From Bacteroides sp. CAG:545 (GTDB taxonomy: Bacteria > Bacteroidota > Bacteroidia > Bacteroidales > UBA932), in assembly GCA_000432515.1 (NCBI GenBank), contig HF996057.1:128996-146208 (forward strand): 17,213 nucleotides of DNA. Reading direction: 5' to 3'. The translations under genes were made by a program, and so were the position numbers. The notes beneath the pieces are model-generated. The model saw only the letters and a program-made list of their open reading frames with translations, had not been told where the DNA came from and made no database searches. Shown here one piece after another: positions 6,943 through 13,585 of this stretch; the first letter of the stretch is position 1, and each line of letters begins with the position of its first letter.

Positions 6943-6958
6943 TGATAATAAGATAGTT

Positions 6959-8269
6959 ATGAGTAACATTGTGATGAAAATTCCGAAGGTTAAGCTTGCA
7001 ATGCTTAACTCTCCAAACCCTAATGGTGAGAAATGCATCTACATTAGGGTACCATTTTCCGATAGATACTTGAAAAAGTCTACAAATCTATGGATACTTC
7101 CCAAGGATTGGGATGAAAAACAACAAATCGTACTTCCATCAAACGAGAATTATGAAGTAATCAATAATAAACTATCTCTGGCGCTAGCTCCAATCCGTTC
7201 CAAGATACTAAAGTTGGAACCGCCGATTGCTATCTGTACAATCCAGGAGATTCTGGGGTTAAAGACAACCGACATGGACTCTAGAGACCCGATATTCGTG
7301 GAGTATGCGCATAAGGTGAATGACCTCCATTATAAGATGGAAAAATATGGCTATACGGCTTGGTACAATAAAAAGAGAAGTATCATAGCATTTGAGTTCT
7401 TTCTGGCCAATTTCACAGATACGCCTTCACCACACATGAGTGAGATGAAACTTTCAATGTTCGATGAATATGTAAATTATCGTGTAAACATAAAGAAGAA
7501 TACCAGCAAAGAAGGTATAAACAAGACATTGGTCCCTCTGTATCTTGCGCTAGATTACGGAGAAAAGAATGGCATTGTAAAGAAAAGTGTGGTAGCGCCA
7601 ATTTTAGGTAATTTTCTGATAACCAGGAACACTAAATACCAATCAGAACCGTCTGAGGAAGAAAAGACAAGATATCTTACACCGGAACAGATGAAGTATT
7701 TCTATGATTATTGTAAGAAAGTAAAAAGCAAGAATGCAAGAATCATCCTTGACATGTTTTTCTTCTCATATTTTGCCTGCGGACTAAGATTGTCAGATGT
7801 GATTACACTTGAGTGGAAGCATATTGACTTCGAAAAAAGATTGCTATCAAAGGTACAGGTAAAGACGAAAAGAAAAGCAGCCGTAGACATACCTCTTAAT
7901 AGTAGTGCTATGGAGATTCTTGAACGGTGGAAGAATTATAGGCTGAACGACCGTTTTGTGTTCAATCGGCTTCCGGATGACTTTGACTTAAATAACCAGT
8001 ATAAACTATTTATGACCAGGAATGCTCAAGACAAAGGAGTGAATAGAGTCTTGGCTACTGTCGGCAGGAACGCAAAACTTCCCATAACAGTCACAATGCA
8101 TGTGGCCAGACATAGTTTCGCGGTCAAGTCTATCAATAAAGGAATGTCCATATATATGCTTTCGAAACTGCTTGGGCACAGCAGTATTGCGGCAACTGAG
8201 AAGACATACGCGCAATTCCTTCAAGAGAAGGTTTCCAATGATATACTTGTGATGAATGAGGAATTCTGA
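6959..8269 (+). CDS. int: Tyrosine recombinase/integrase of the conjugative element
   Basis: The enzyme cuts and rejoins DNA through a tyrosine-DNA intermediate to integrate and excise the element. The 436-residue product has the three-part layout of Bacteroides ICE integrases: an N-terminal arm-binding domain (about 7-95, with KCIYIRVPFSDRYLKKSTNL), a SAM-like core-binding domain (about 110-210) and a catalytic domain (about 235-425). Catalytic residues are visible: R277 (CGLRLSD), a Lys in the VKTKRK beta-turn (K302 or K304), H381 and R384 (HVARHSF), H407 (LLGHSS) and nucleophile Y417 (KTYAQF). All are intact, so it should be active. The gene is noticeably AT-rich compared with the tra genes. 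It ends at a perfect stem-loop facing the convergent HTH gene. The integration target cannot be told from the protein. Confidence 0.95.
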   Translation: MSNIVMKIPKVKLAMLNSPNPNGEKCIYIRVPFSDRYLKKSTNLWILPKDWDEKQQIVLPSNENYEVINNKLSLALAPIRSKILKLEPPIAICTIQEILGLKTTDMDSRDPIFVEYAHKVNDLHYKMEKYGYTAWYNKKRSIIAFEFFLANFTDTPSPHMSEMKLSMFDEYVNYRVNIKKNTSKEGINKTLVPLYLALDYGEKNGIVKKSVVAPILGNFLITRNTKYQSEPSEEEKTRYLTPEQMKYFYDYCKKVKSKNARIILDMFFFSYFACGLRLSDVITLEWKHIDFEKRLLSKVQVKTKRKAAVDIPLNSSAMEILERWKNYRLNDRFVFNRLPDDFDLNNQYKLFMTRNAQDKGVNRVLATVGRNAKLPITVTMHVARHSFAVKSINKGMSIYMLSKLLGHSSIAATEKTYAQFLQEKVSNDILVMNEEF

Positions 8270-8297
8270 TATCATATAAATAACATATAAACAACTA

Positions 8298-8343
8298 AAC
8301 AAACGACATCCCATCTCCAATCAGGAGAGGGATGTCGTTTGTT
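8298..8343. terminator. Perfect 15-bp stem-loop between convergent int and HTH genes
   Basis: AACAAACGACATCCC (8298-8312) pairs perfectly with GGGATGTCGTTTGTT (8329-8343). An inner TCTCC (8314-8318) pairs with GGAGA (8324-8328) around an AATCA loop. It lies between the stop codons of the integrase and the minus-strand HTH gene. There is only a weak T-rich tail (TTTGTT) on the plus side; on the minus side the stem ends in AACAAAC followed by the complement TTTAGTTG. It probably terminates transcription from both directions. Confidence 0.75.
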
Positions 8344-8354
8344 CATGAATCCTA

Positions 8355-8681
8355 TCAAAGACCTCTACTATTGCTGATCTCCTTATTTAGTTCCAGAAAA
8401 TCAAAATGGTTTCGTCTAAGGAACTCATTAATATCATCTCTTGAGTATAGATATATGCTTCCTCTCTGTGTAAATGTCAGTTCCCCGCAATCTCGCCATT
8501 TCTTGAGAGTCTTTGTTCCTACAGCGAACATATCCATCAAATCCTGATTTGTATACGCCAGCTTGCTCTCGTGAATTATTCCTTGACGAAGTTGTTTCAT
8601 TTCTTTTTTTAGTCCTGAAAGACTCTTGAGAATGTCCTCAATTGAGTATTCAAAATACTCATTGTCATTTTTCTTTGCCAT
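8355..8681 (-). CDS. Helix-turn-helix (MerR/excisionase-like) DNA-binding protein
   Basis: The 108-residue product has an N-terminal helical, coiled-coil-like segment (about 12-40, SIEDILKSLSGLKKEMKQLR). It is followed by a winged HTH of the HTH_17/excisionase class (about 43-92): AYTNQDLMDMFAVGTKTLKKWRDCGELTFTQRGSIYLYSRDDINEFLRR. Such proteins in Bacteroides conjugative elements include the excision factors of CTnDOT (Xis2c, Xis2d), so a role as excisionase or transfer regulator is plausible but inferred from position. The start ATG at 8681 follows AGGTAGGA. It lies 21 bp behind the DUF3853 gene and could be read through from the tra operon. Like the integrase, it is AT-rich, unlike the gene before it. 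Confidence 0.82.
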   Translation of the reverse strand: MAKKNDNEYFEYSIEDILKSLSGLKKEMKQLRQGIIHESKLAYTNQDLMDMFAVGTKTLKKWRDCGELTFTQRGSIYLYSRDDINEFLRRNHFDFLELNKEISNSRGL

Positions 8682-8702
8682 AATCCTACCTGATTTATTT
8701 AG

Positions 8703-9005
8703 TTATTTGTTCATTTTGTATTCCGACACAAGACGCATCGCCGTCTCTACGTCAAATATGGCCTTGCGGCCCACATTGGAGACGACGGCTCCGTCAAGGA
8801 CTCCCAGCCGCCTGAGCTCGGAGACCTTTGACCGTCCGCATCCCAGCCTGTCGGCCAGTTCCCCAAGCCCTCTCGCCGTGGTTCCCGTATCCTGAACCGC
8901 CTTCCCCTCATTGAGGATGGCGGCCATAAGTGCGGCGAACTCGCCGACCGTCACCGTCAGCAGCGGCTTGTCATGCGGCAGCTCATATTTGGTGCTCTTC
9001 TTCAT
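8703..9005 (-). CDS. DUF3853-family small DNA-binding protein
   Basis: The 100-residue product resembles DUF3853 proteins found on Bacteroidetes mobile elements. It has an N-terminal KPLLTVTVGEFAALM motif (residues 14-28). The C-terminal half contains an HTH-like segment, GLGELADRLGCGRSKVSELRRLGVLDGAVV, then GRKAIFDVETAMRLVSEY. Function is unknown; DNA binding is inferred from the LA..LG.....V..L..G pattern, which resembles excisionase-type HTHs. The ATG at 9005 starts 3 bp after the traN stop, so it is translated as the next cistron of the tra operon. Its GC-rich codon use matches the tra genes. Confidence 0.78.
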   Translation of the reverse strand: MKKSTKYELPHDKPLLTVTVGEFAALMAAILNEGKAVQDTGTTARGLGELADRLGCGRSKVSELRRLGVLDGAVVSNVGRKAIFDVETAMRLVSEYKMNK

Positions 9006-9008
9006 CTG

Positions 9009-9872
9009 TCATCTCTTTCCTGCCAGGCTCTTGGCCTTGTTGATGTCATTAGGGCTGACCGTCATCACGAGGTTGCGCTGCCCGCCGTTCTCGTAGAAGT
9101 ACACCCTCAGCACCTGGTCCTTGGAGAGCGTCATCTTGTCGAACGAATATACCAGCCTTCCCTTCGCCCCGGGTCCTGCGGATATGTTGCCGTACCGGCT
9201 CTTCGGGAACACGGTCTGGTCATATGCTACAGTCCTCTTGGACTGCCTGCGGCTTTCGACGACGAACGTCGCGTCAGTCACCTGGTAGCTGATCCCCGAC
9301 CTGTTGTCGACGGAAAACACCATGTACGTGATGTCCGAGTACGAGTATATGTTCTCACACAGGAGGGTGATCCCGTATCCTGACGTACCGATGTGATACA
9401 GCTCCCTTTCCATGCTGCCGACCTCATCGAGCATGGGGGCGTCGCCGCTCTTCCACGTGCTCGCCGTGGCCTGCCTTTCACCGGTGTCCCTCTTCCTTCT
9501 TCTTCCCCCGTCCTGCCCTTGTGCGGACGGCTGCACGGGTTCCTCCTTCCCGTGGTTCCTGGTGTCCACGATGAGGCTCCGTGGACTGTCCTCGTACTCC
9601 ACGATGAACGTCCACATCCTTCCGTTGGACTCGAGAGCCGAGACGGAACAGGGCTCACCGAAGGCCGCGCGTGCCTTCAGGGCGATCATGTTCTTGTTCT
9701 GCTCGACGACCTTGGCCGCAATGCTGCGGCTGTCGGACATGTCCGCATACGTTATGTCCGTGGAGAAGATGACGTGGGTGGTGAACCTTGCCGACACCTT
9801 CAGCGTGTCCTGCTGCGCATGGGCAAGTGTCGCCCATAGCATTGAAATGATGAACAGTGCTGTCTTTTTCAT
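9009..9872 (-). CDS. traN: Conjugative transposon protein TraN (DUF4138, VirB9-like)
   Basis: TraN is a periplasmic/outer-membrane-associated part of the Bacteroides type IV secretion core, analogous to VirB9. The 287-residue product begins with a signal peptide (MKKTALFIISMLWATLAHAQ, cleaved after Gln20 or nearby). It has the family's early motif, FTTHVIFSTDITYADM. A hydrophilic, Arg/Gly/Gln-rich linker (about 108-140) follows, then a beta-rich C-terminal half with GISYQVTDATFVVESRRQSKR (shown in part) and LRVYFYENGGQRNL. It starts 11 bp after traM and is followed after 3 bp by the DUF3853 gene instead of the traO seen in CTnDOT. Confidence 0.9.
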   Translation of the reverse strand: MKKTALFIISMLWATLAHAQQDTLKVSARFTTHVIFSTDITYADMSDSRSIAAKVVEQNKNMIALKARAAFGEPCSVSALESNGRMWTFIVEYEDSPRSLIVDTRNHGKEEPVQPSAQGQDGGRRRKRDTGERQATASTWKSGDAPMLDEVGSMERELYHIGTSGYGITLLCENIYSYSDITYMVFSVDNRSGISYQVTDATFVVESRRQSKRTVAYDQTVFPKSRYGNISAGPGAKGRLVYSFDKMTLSKDQVLRVYFYENGGQRNLVMTVSPNDINKAKSLAGKR

Positions 9873-9883
9873 GTCATTGTATT

Positions 9884-11014
9884 TTATCGTTGTTTCCTTA
9901 CTATGAAGAACCGGTATCCTGACGGGACGGACACAGTGACCTCGCCGCTTTTCGACTGGGCCACCGACACCCCCGTCTGGACCGCCTCCGAAGCGAGCCG
10001 CGCCATGCGGCCGCCGATGACCTGCCCGATGGCGGAGAACCCCCTGCTCTTGACGCTCCGGCGGGCATCCCCGCCGAGGTCCGGACAGTAGATGCCCTTG
10101 CCTCCGTCAGTGTCGTAAGCCTCATATCCCAGCTGGTAGATCTTCGAATTCATCTCCACGCTGGAGACGGTCAGGTTCAGTCTTTCGCTGATGGCGCACA
10201 TGGCAATCAGGTGTGTGTTCTTCGGGATGAGGGTGCCTCCCACCACCATGTCCTCAAGAAGGCGTACGGATACCCTCGACCCGTTGCGGACCTTCTCTGC
10301 CCTCACGAACATGCACTCGAAAGGATACTTCTCGTCGGTCGGCACCTTGTCGTCGTCCGCCGAGAGTGACGAGAACCCCTGCCCGGGATTGCTGTCGAGG
10401 GTAGACATGGCGGAGGACCGCCTTACCGGGGCGCTGTCCCCGATGACCGTGGCCGCATCGTCCTGCGGCTGCGGCACGTCTTCCCTTGATGATGCCCTCA
10501 TGATGCTGTCCTTCACGGCCTCGCCGCGCCTCACGGTCGCATCCGTGTTGTCATAGTACTGCTTCATCCTGTATTCCCGATAGCCTGGGTCTCCGGGGCC
10601 AGGCTCTCCTCCCCGGGAGGATGCCCGCGTCTGCGTCGTTTCCCGCTCCGGAGAGCGCCGCGTCTGCGATGTTATGTCTCCGTACATCGCGTCGGCGGTG
10701 GTGCCCCTTGCCCTCTGCGTGCTGCTTTCTTCCGCAGACTCGCGGTACGGGTCCTCCTGACTGTCCTGCAGGTCGCTCCACATGCGCTCGGCGTTGCCGT
10801 TGGACGAGGACCGGTATGCCTTTATCTTCGACGACTCGGGGGCGACGGTCTCCGGGTCCTGGATCTCGACGCCTGTGGTCTCCGGCCCGGTCCCGGACGG
10901 CTTTTTCCTTTTCAGCACCGGGAGTATGGAGACGGACAATATCACCGCCAGCCCTATTATCAGGAGCCCCAGTTTCTGTCTTTCCGTAAGCTTGAGCTTG
11001 ATGTTCCGTATCAT
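9884..11014 (-). CDS. traM: Conjugative transposon protein TraM (VirB10-like)
   Basis: TraM bridges the inner and outer membranes of the mating apparatus, like VirB10. From the ATG at 11014 the 376-residue product has a short cytoplasmic start (MIRNIKLKLTERQKLG), one membrane helix (about 15-33) and a long Ser/Arg/Glu/Pro-rich disordered spacer (about 38-225). The Transposon_TraM C-terminal domain follows (about 231-376), including AEKVRNGSRVSVRLLED, GGTLIPKNTHLIA and GIYCPDL. The frame is open to 11065, but the ATG at 11014 lies 2 bp after the traL-like stop and begins at the conserved N-terminus. The spacer is typical of a protein spanning the periplasm. Confidence 0.92.
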   Translation of the reverse strand: MIRNIKLKLTERQKLGLLIIGLAVILSVSILPVLKRKKPSGTGPETTGVEIQDPETVAPESSKIKAYRSSSNGNAERMWSDLQDSQEDPYRESAEESSTQRARGTTADAMYGDITSQTRRSPERETTQTRASSRGGEPGPGDPGYREYRMKQYYDNTDATVRRGEAVKDSIMRASSREDVPQPQDDAATVIGDSAPVRRSSAMSTLDSNPGQGFSSLSADDDKVPTDEKYPFECMFVRAEKVRNGSRVSVRLLEDMVVGGTLIPKNTHLIAMCAISERLNLTVSSVEMNSKIYQLGYEAYDTDGGKGIYCPDLGGDARRSVKSRGFSAIGQVIGGRMARLASEAVQTGVSVAQSKSGEVTVSVPSGYRFFIVRKQR

Positions 11015-11016
11015 AA

Positions 11017-11160
11017 TCACTTTGTCAGAATGAAGATCAGTTTGGCGAGCGCCACGACGAGGCATCCTCCGGCAAGCGCCGTCGCCAGACGGCTCCCGTT
11101 GCCGCGGACGGCATCAATCTTCTCCGAGACGATGCGTGCGAGATTCCTGGTCCGTTTCAT
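11017..11160 (-). CDS. traL: Short TraL-like membrane protein
   Basis: I found this small gene by translating the gap between traK and traM. It encodes 47 residues, MKRTRNLARIVSEKIDAVRG followed by a hydrophobic helix (LATALAGGCLVVALAKLIFIL) and TK. It starts 1 nt after the traK stop and ends 2 nt before the traM start, exactly the traL position. The basic N-terminus plus one membrane helix matches the N-terminal half of TraL. CTnDOT TraL is roughly twice as long with a periplasmic tail, which is absent here. The name rests mainly on position; overall family similarity over 47 residues is weak. Confidence 0.7.
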   Translation of the reverse strand: MKRTRNLARIVSEKIDAVRGNGSRLATALAGGCLVVALAKLIFILTK

Positions 11161-11161
11161 C

Positions 11162-11791
11162 TCAGTTCCTCTTGCGTGTCCCTATCTTCTCGTTCGACTC
11201 GATCTTGAACTGCTCGATCATCAGTCCGTGCGGATTGCCCTTCGAACGCCCCACGTCAACGACGCTGCACGACGTGCAGACGTCGTATGCCGTGATGTTG
11301 GACTCCCTGAGAAGGTACATCTTCCCGTAGGTCCTGGTCCGGTACGGATAGACGCCCATGTCCGTCACCAGCGAGTCGACTGAGAACTGCTGGCTGATGT
11401 TCGCGGAGACGAGCCTCTGGTAGAACCCCTGCTCGGAGAGGTCCTGCCAGTAGTTGTATGCGGAGCGGTCGCTCATGGTGAGTGCCCTGTCGATGTTCGT
11501 CCTTATCGCCTCGCTCGACGGCGAGAGGTTGAGCAGGAGCTCGTGGAAGCGGGCCACGTGGTCCTGCACTTCCAGTTCGCGCTGGCTGTCCTCCTCGCCG
11601 ACGGATGCCGTGAAGGCGCTGCCGTGGTCAAGCACGTAGATGTCCGACAGCCGTGATGCCGTGAAATGAAGCGCCGCCGCTACGGAGCCGACGCAGACCA
11701 GCCCGGCGATGCACAGGGCCGCCGTCGTCATCTTCCTCATGTTCTCCGCGCTGGATTTGATCGTAACTAATTCCTTGATTATCTTTTCCAT
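11162..11791 (-). CDS. traK: Conjugative transposon protein TraK (VirB8-like)
   Basis: TraK is a bitopic inner-membrane protein of the mating channel, equivalent to VirB8. The 209-residue product has a short cytoplasmic end, one membrane helix (about 22-43) and a periplasmic domain with the strongly conserved TraK blocks: IYVLDHGSAF, VQDHVARFHELLLNLSP, DRSAYNYWQDLSEQGFYQR and NPHGLMIEQFKI. I recognise these as close to CTnDOT TraK. The ATG at 11791 follows the traJ stop by 12 bp. Confidence 0.95.
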   Translation of the reverse strand: MEKIIKELVTIKSSAENMRKMTTAALCIAGLVCVGSVAAALHFTASRLSDIYVLDHGSAFTASVGEEDSQRELEVQDHVARFHELLLNLSPSSEAIRTNIDRALTMSDRSAYNYWQDLSEQGFYQRLVSANISQQFSVDSLVTDMGVYPYRTRTYGKMYLLRESNITAYDVCTSCSVVDVGRSKGNPHGLMIEQFKIESNEKIGTRKRN

Positions 11792-11803
11792 ATCTGGTGT
11801 TGT

Positions 11804-12733
11804 TTATTTTATCAGATGTCTTCCCAGGCTCTGGAGCGAGCGCTCGAGGCCGGATTGGGCGTTGTTGGAGCCCGACGAGTTGATGAACCATGACGCTATC
11901 TTCGGAATGGACAGCATCATGCCTGTCGTGACCACCAGCAGGCTTGTGCCGATGATGAATATCCCGGCCTCCAGGCCGCCGTTCGTGATGTCCCTGCAGA
12001 CGGCCCTGAAGTAGGCCGTGAACACTCCTATCAGGAAGTATCCTGTAGGGACCCACATGGATACCTGTATGTATCTCGCCACCCATCCGGTGGCGCCGCC
12101 TTTCCAGACTTCCGGAATGGAGAGCGCCACAATGAAGGGACCTAACATCCGTATGAGGGCCAGAATGCCTGCGGCCAACGCCTGTACCCCGAAGAACGCG
12201 AGCTCCATGACACATCTTCCGACGAATGCGACGACGGTCAATGTGCTTATCCGTGACGTCTTGAGGAAAGACGACGCGGCGATCCTGACGGCCTCCTTGA
12301 TTTTCTTCCACAGTCCCCATTCCTCCTGTTCCGCCAGTTCGTCCGTCGCCTTGATCAGGTCGGCCTGCGCCTCGCCGAGACTGCTGAAGGCGTCACCGAT
12401 GGCGTCGCCGAGGTCCGACAGGCTTGAGTCCGATATCTTGCAGATCTCCCTGGTGAAGATGTTCACGACGCCGTCCATGGCAGAACATACCGTCGAGAAG
12501 TTCATCACCAGCAGCAGGATCGTTATCGGACGCATGAGCTGCCATCCGAACCGGCCGTCTCCATGGACATAGTCGACGCTTGTCCTGATGAGTGAAAATG
12601 CGGCGAGCATGGCCGCAAGGATGACGGCGAGCGCCTGGATGGAAGACAGGTTCCCGTCCACTATCGCCTCGTTCTCATTCTGGAACAGGCCCCATATCCC
12701 GCCCAATGTGGTAAGTATCATTGTATCCGTCAT
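11804..12733 (-). CDS. traJ: Conjugative transposon protein TraJ (VirB6-like)
   Basis: TraJ is a polytopic inner-membrane protein that forms part of the DNA translocation channel, comparable to VirB6. The 309-residue product has several hydrophobic segments: about 33-48 (IQALAVILAAMLAAFSL), 68-84, and a cluster after residue 160 (CVMELAFFGVQALAAGILALI and onwards), ending in a hydrophilic tail. Characteristic blocks include IRMLGPFIVALSIPE and RYIQVSMWVPTGYFLIG. Its ATG overlaps the traI stop in an ATGA, indicating translational coupling. The central stretch 100-145 is amphipathic and probably lies in the periplasm or cytoplasm. Confidence 0.92.
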   Translation of the reverse strand: MTDTMILTTLGGIWGLFQNENEAIVDGNLSSIQALAVILAAMLAAFSLIRTSVDYVHGDGRFGWQLMRPITILLLVMNFSTVCSAMDGVVNIFTREICKISDSSLSDLGDAIGDAFSSLGEAQADLIKATDELAEQEEWGLWKKIKEAVRIAASSFLKTSRISTLTVVAFVGRCVMELAFFGVQALAAGILALIRMLGPFIVALSIPEVWKGGATGWVARYIQVSMWVPTGYFLIGVFTAYFRAVCRDITNGGLEAGIFIIGTSLLVVTTGMMLSIPKIASWFINSSGSNNAQSGLERSLQSLGRHLIK

Positions 12734-13572
12734 GCTATCAAAGAGTTGAAGAGTTCAAGAAGCATCCAAGTCACAGTGGCTGCGATGAACCACCTTATGA
12801 GGGCCATTGCCCCGGTAAACGTGCCCATCTCCTGGCCCCTGAAGATGATGATGAACGCCGAGACGACCAGGAACATGAGCACAATTCCCATTATGACCCT
12901 CACGAGCATTATCCACGAGGAGGCTGCGTAGTCCATGCTCCCGAGGGGCCTGTAGTATTCGGCATAGCTCCTGGCGTCCATCGACTTGTCCAGATAGCGT
13001 ACCGCGTCGGCAATGCCGGCAGCAAATTGGCGGGACTGCTCAATGGAAGCCATCTCCCGGGTGACTGCGATACGCCTCTTGTCCAGTTCCTTGAGCGCCT
13101 TCTGCGCCTGTTCCGCCTTGTCTGCATCAGAGGTCTTCAGGTTCCTGAAGTACTCGACGTACTGGTTGAAGAGTTTGATTCCCTGCATCTCGCAGCTGTG
13201 GAAATATCTAAGCTGCCTCTCGTACCCGTACAGGTCGCCCTCCGCCGCCCAACTCTTCACCTTCGCCGAGTACTCGTACGTGCGCTTCAGGAGGTCATTG
13301 TACGAGTCGGTCATGTCGACGAGGTAGCCGACCTCCCTGAAGCGGTCGGCGACTTCGCCTGCCTTTTCGGCAAGGCCGTACAGGTCGTCGAGCTTGCCGT
13401 TCAGGGAGAACATCTCCTCAATCATCGTTATCATCTCCTCCAGCGACGACGCGGTGTTCTCGACCGCTACGCCGATGTGCGTGGGGTCCACGACCACCTC
13501 CTGCGCCGCTGCACTGCGGCACAGGAACAGGGAGACGGCGATGCCGAGCAGTATGATGACGTGTCGTTTCAT
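12730..13572 (-). CDS. traI: TraI-position protein with added C-terminal TraE-like membrane hairpin
   Basis: The gene sits between traG and traJ, where CTnDOT has traI, a VirB5-like exported protein. The 280-residue product has a signal peptide (MKRHVIILLGIAVSLFLCRS then AAAQ). A long helical, coiled-coil-like body follows (about 35-205), with SLEEMITMIEEMFSLNGKLDDLYGL early and TREMASIEQSRQFAAGI late. Two membrane helices (about 220-244 and 258-278) end the protein. As I recall TraI of CTnDOT is nearer 210 residues and ends before any such helices. The last helix, LIRWFIAATVTWMLLELFN (258-276), aligns without gaps with TraE residues 81-99. Assignment as traI rests on position, signal peptide and helical body; sequence similarity to CTnDOT TraI is not obvious by eye. 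It begins 13 bp after traG. Confidence 0.75.
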   Translation of the reverse strand: MKRHVIILLGIAVSLFLCRSAAAQEVVVDPTHIGVAVENTASSLEEMITMIEEMFSLNGKLDDLYGLAEKAGEVADRFREVGYLVDMTDSYNDLLKRTYEYSAKVKSWAAEGDLYGYERQLRYFHSCEMQGIKLFNQYVEYFRNLKTSDADKAEQAQKALKELDKRRIAVTREMASIEQSRQFAAGIADAVRYLDKSMDARSYAEYYRPLGSMDYAASSWIMLVRVIMGIVLMFLVVSAFIIIFRGQEMGTFTGAMALIRWFIAATVTWMLLELFNSLIA

Positions 13573-13585
13573 TCAGCCTGATGTG

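Larger units (their letters stand above)
6654..6958. other. Gene-free repeat-rich region upstream of int; candidate attachment/recombination-control site
   Basis: No convincing gene lies here. It holds a 12-bp tandem array (6692-6739), an 11-bp inverted copy of part of that unit (6860-6870), a 10-bp tandem repeat (6881-6900), the decamer TGCAAAATTA twice (6853-6862 and 6919-6928) and a 12-bp palindrome at the integrase promoter. Such clusters next to an integrase gene are typical of arm-type integrase and excisionase binding sites. The role is inferred from position. Confidence 0.5.

Noticed and set aside
9393..9906. Overlapping plus-strand open frames opposite traN
   Set aside because: They are antisense to a protein with intact signal peptide and family motifs; no start context or domain is evident.
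12721..13581. Long plus-strand open frame (about 286 codons) opposite the traI-position gene
   Set aside because: It mirrors a gene with signal peptide, membrane helices and operon coupling. Its translation is His/Val/Arg-rich and resembles no protein; GC-rich genes often leave such antisense frames open.
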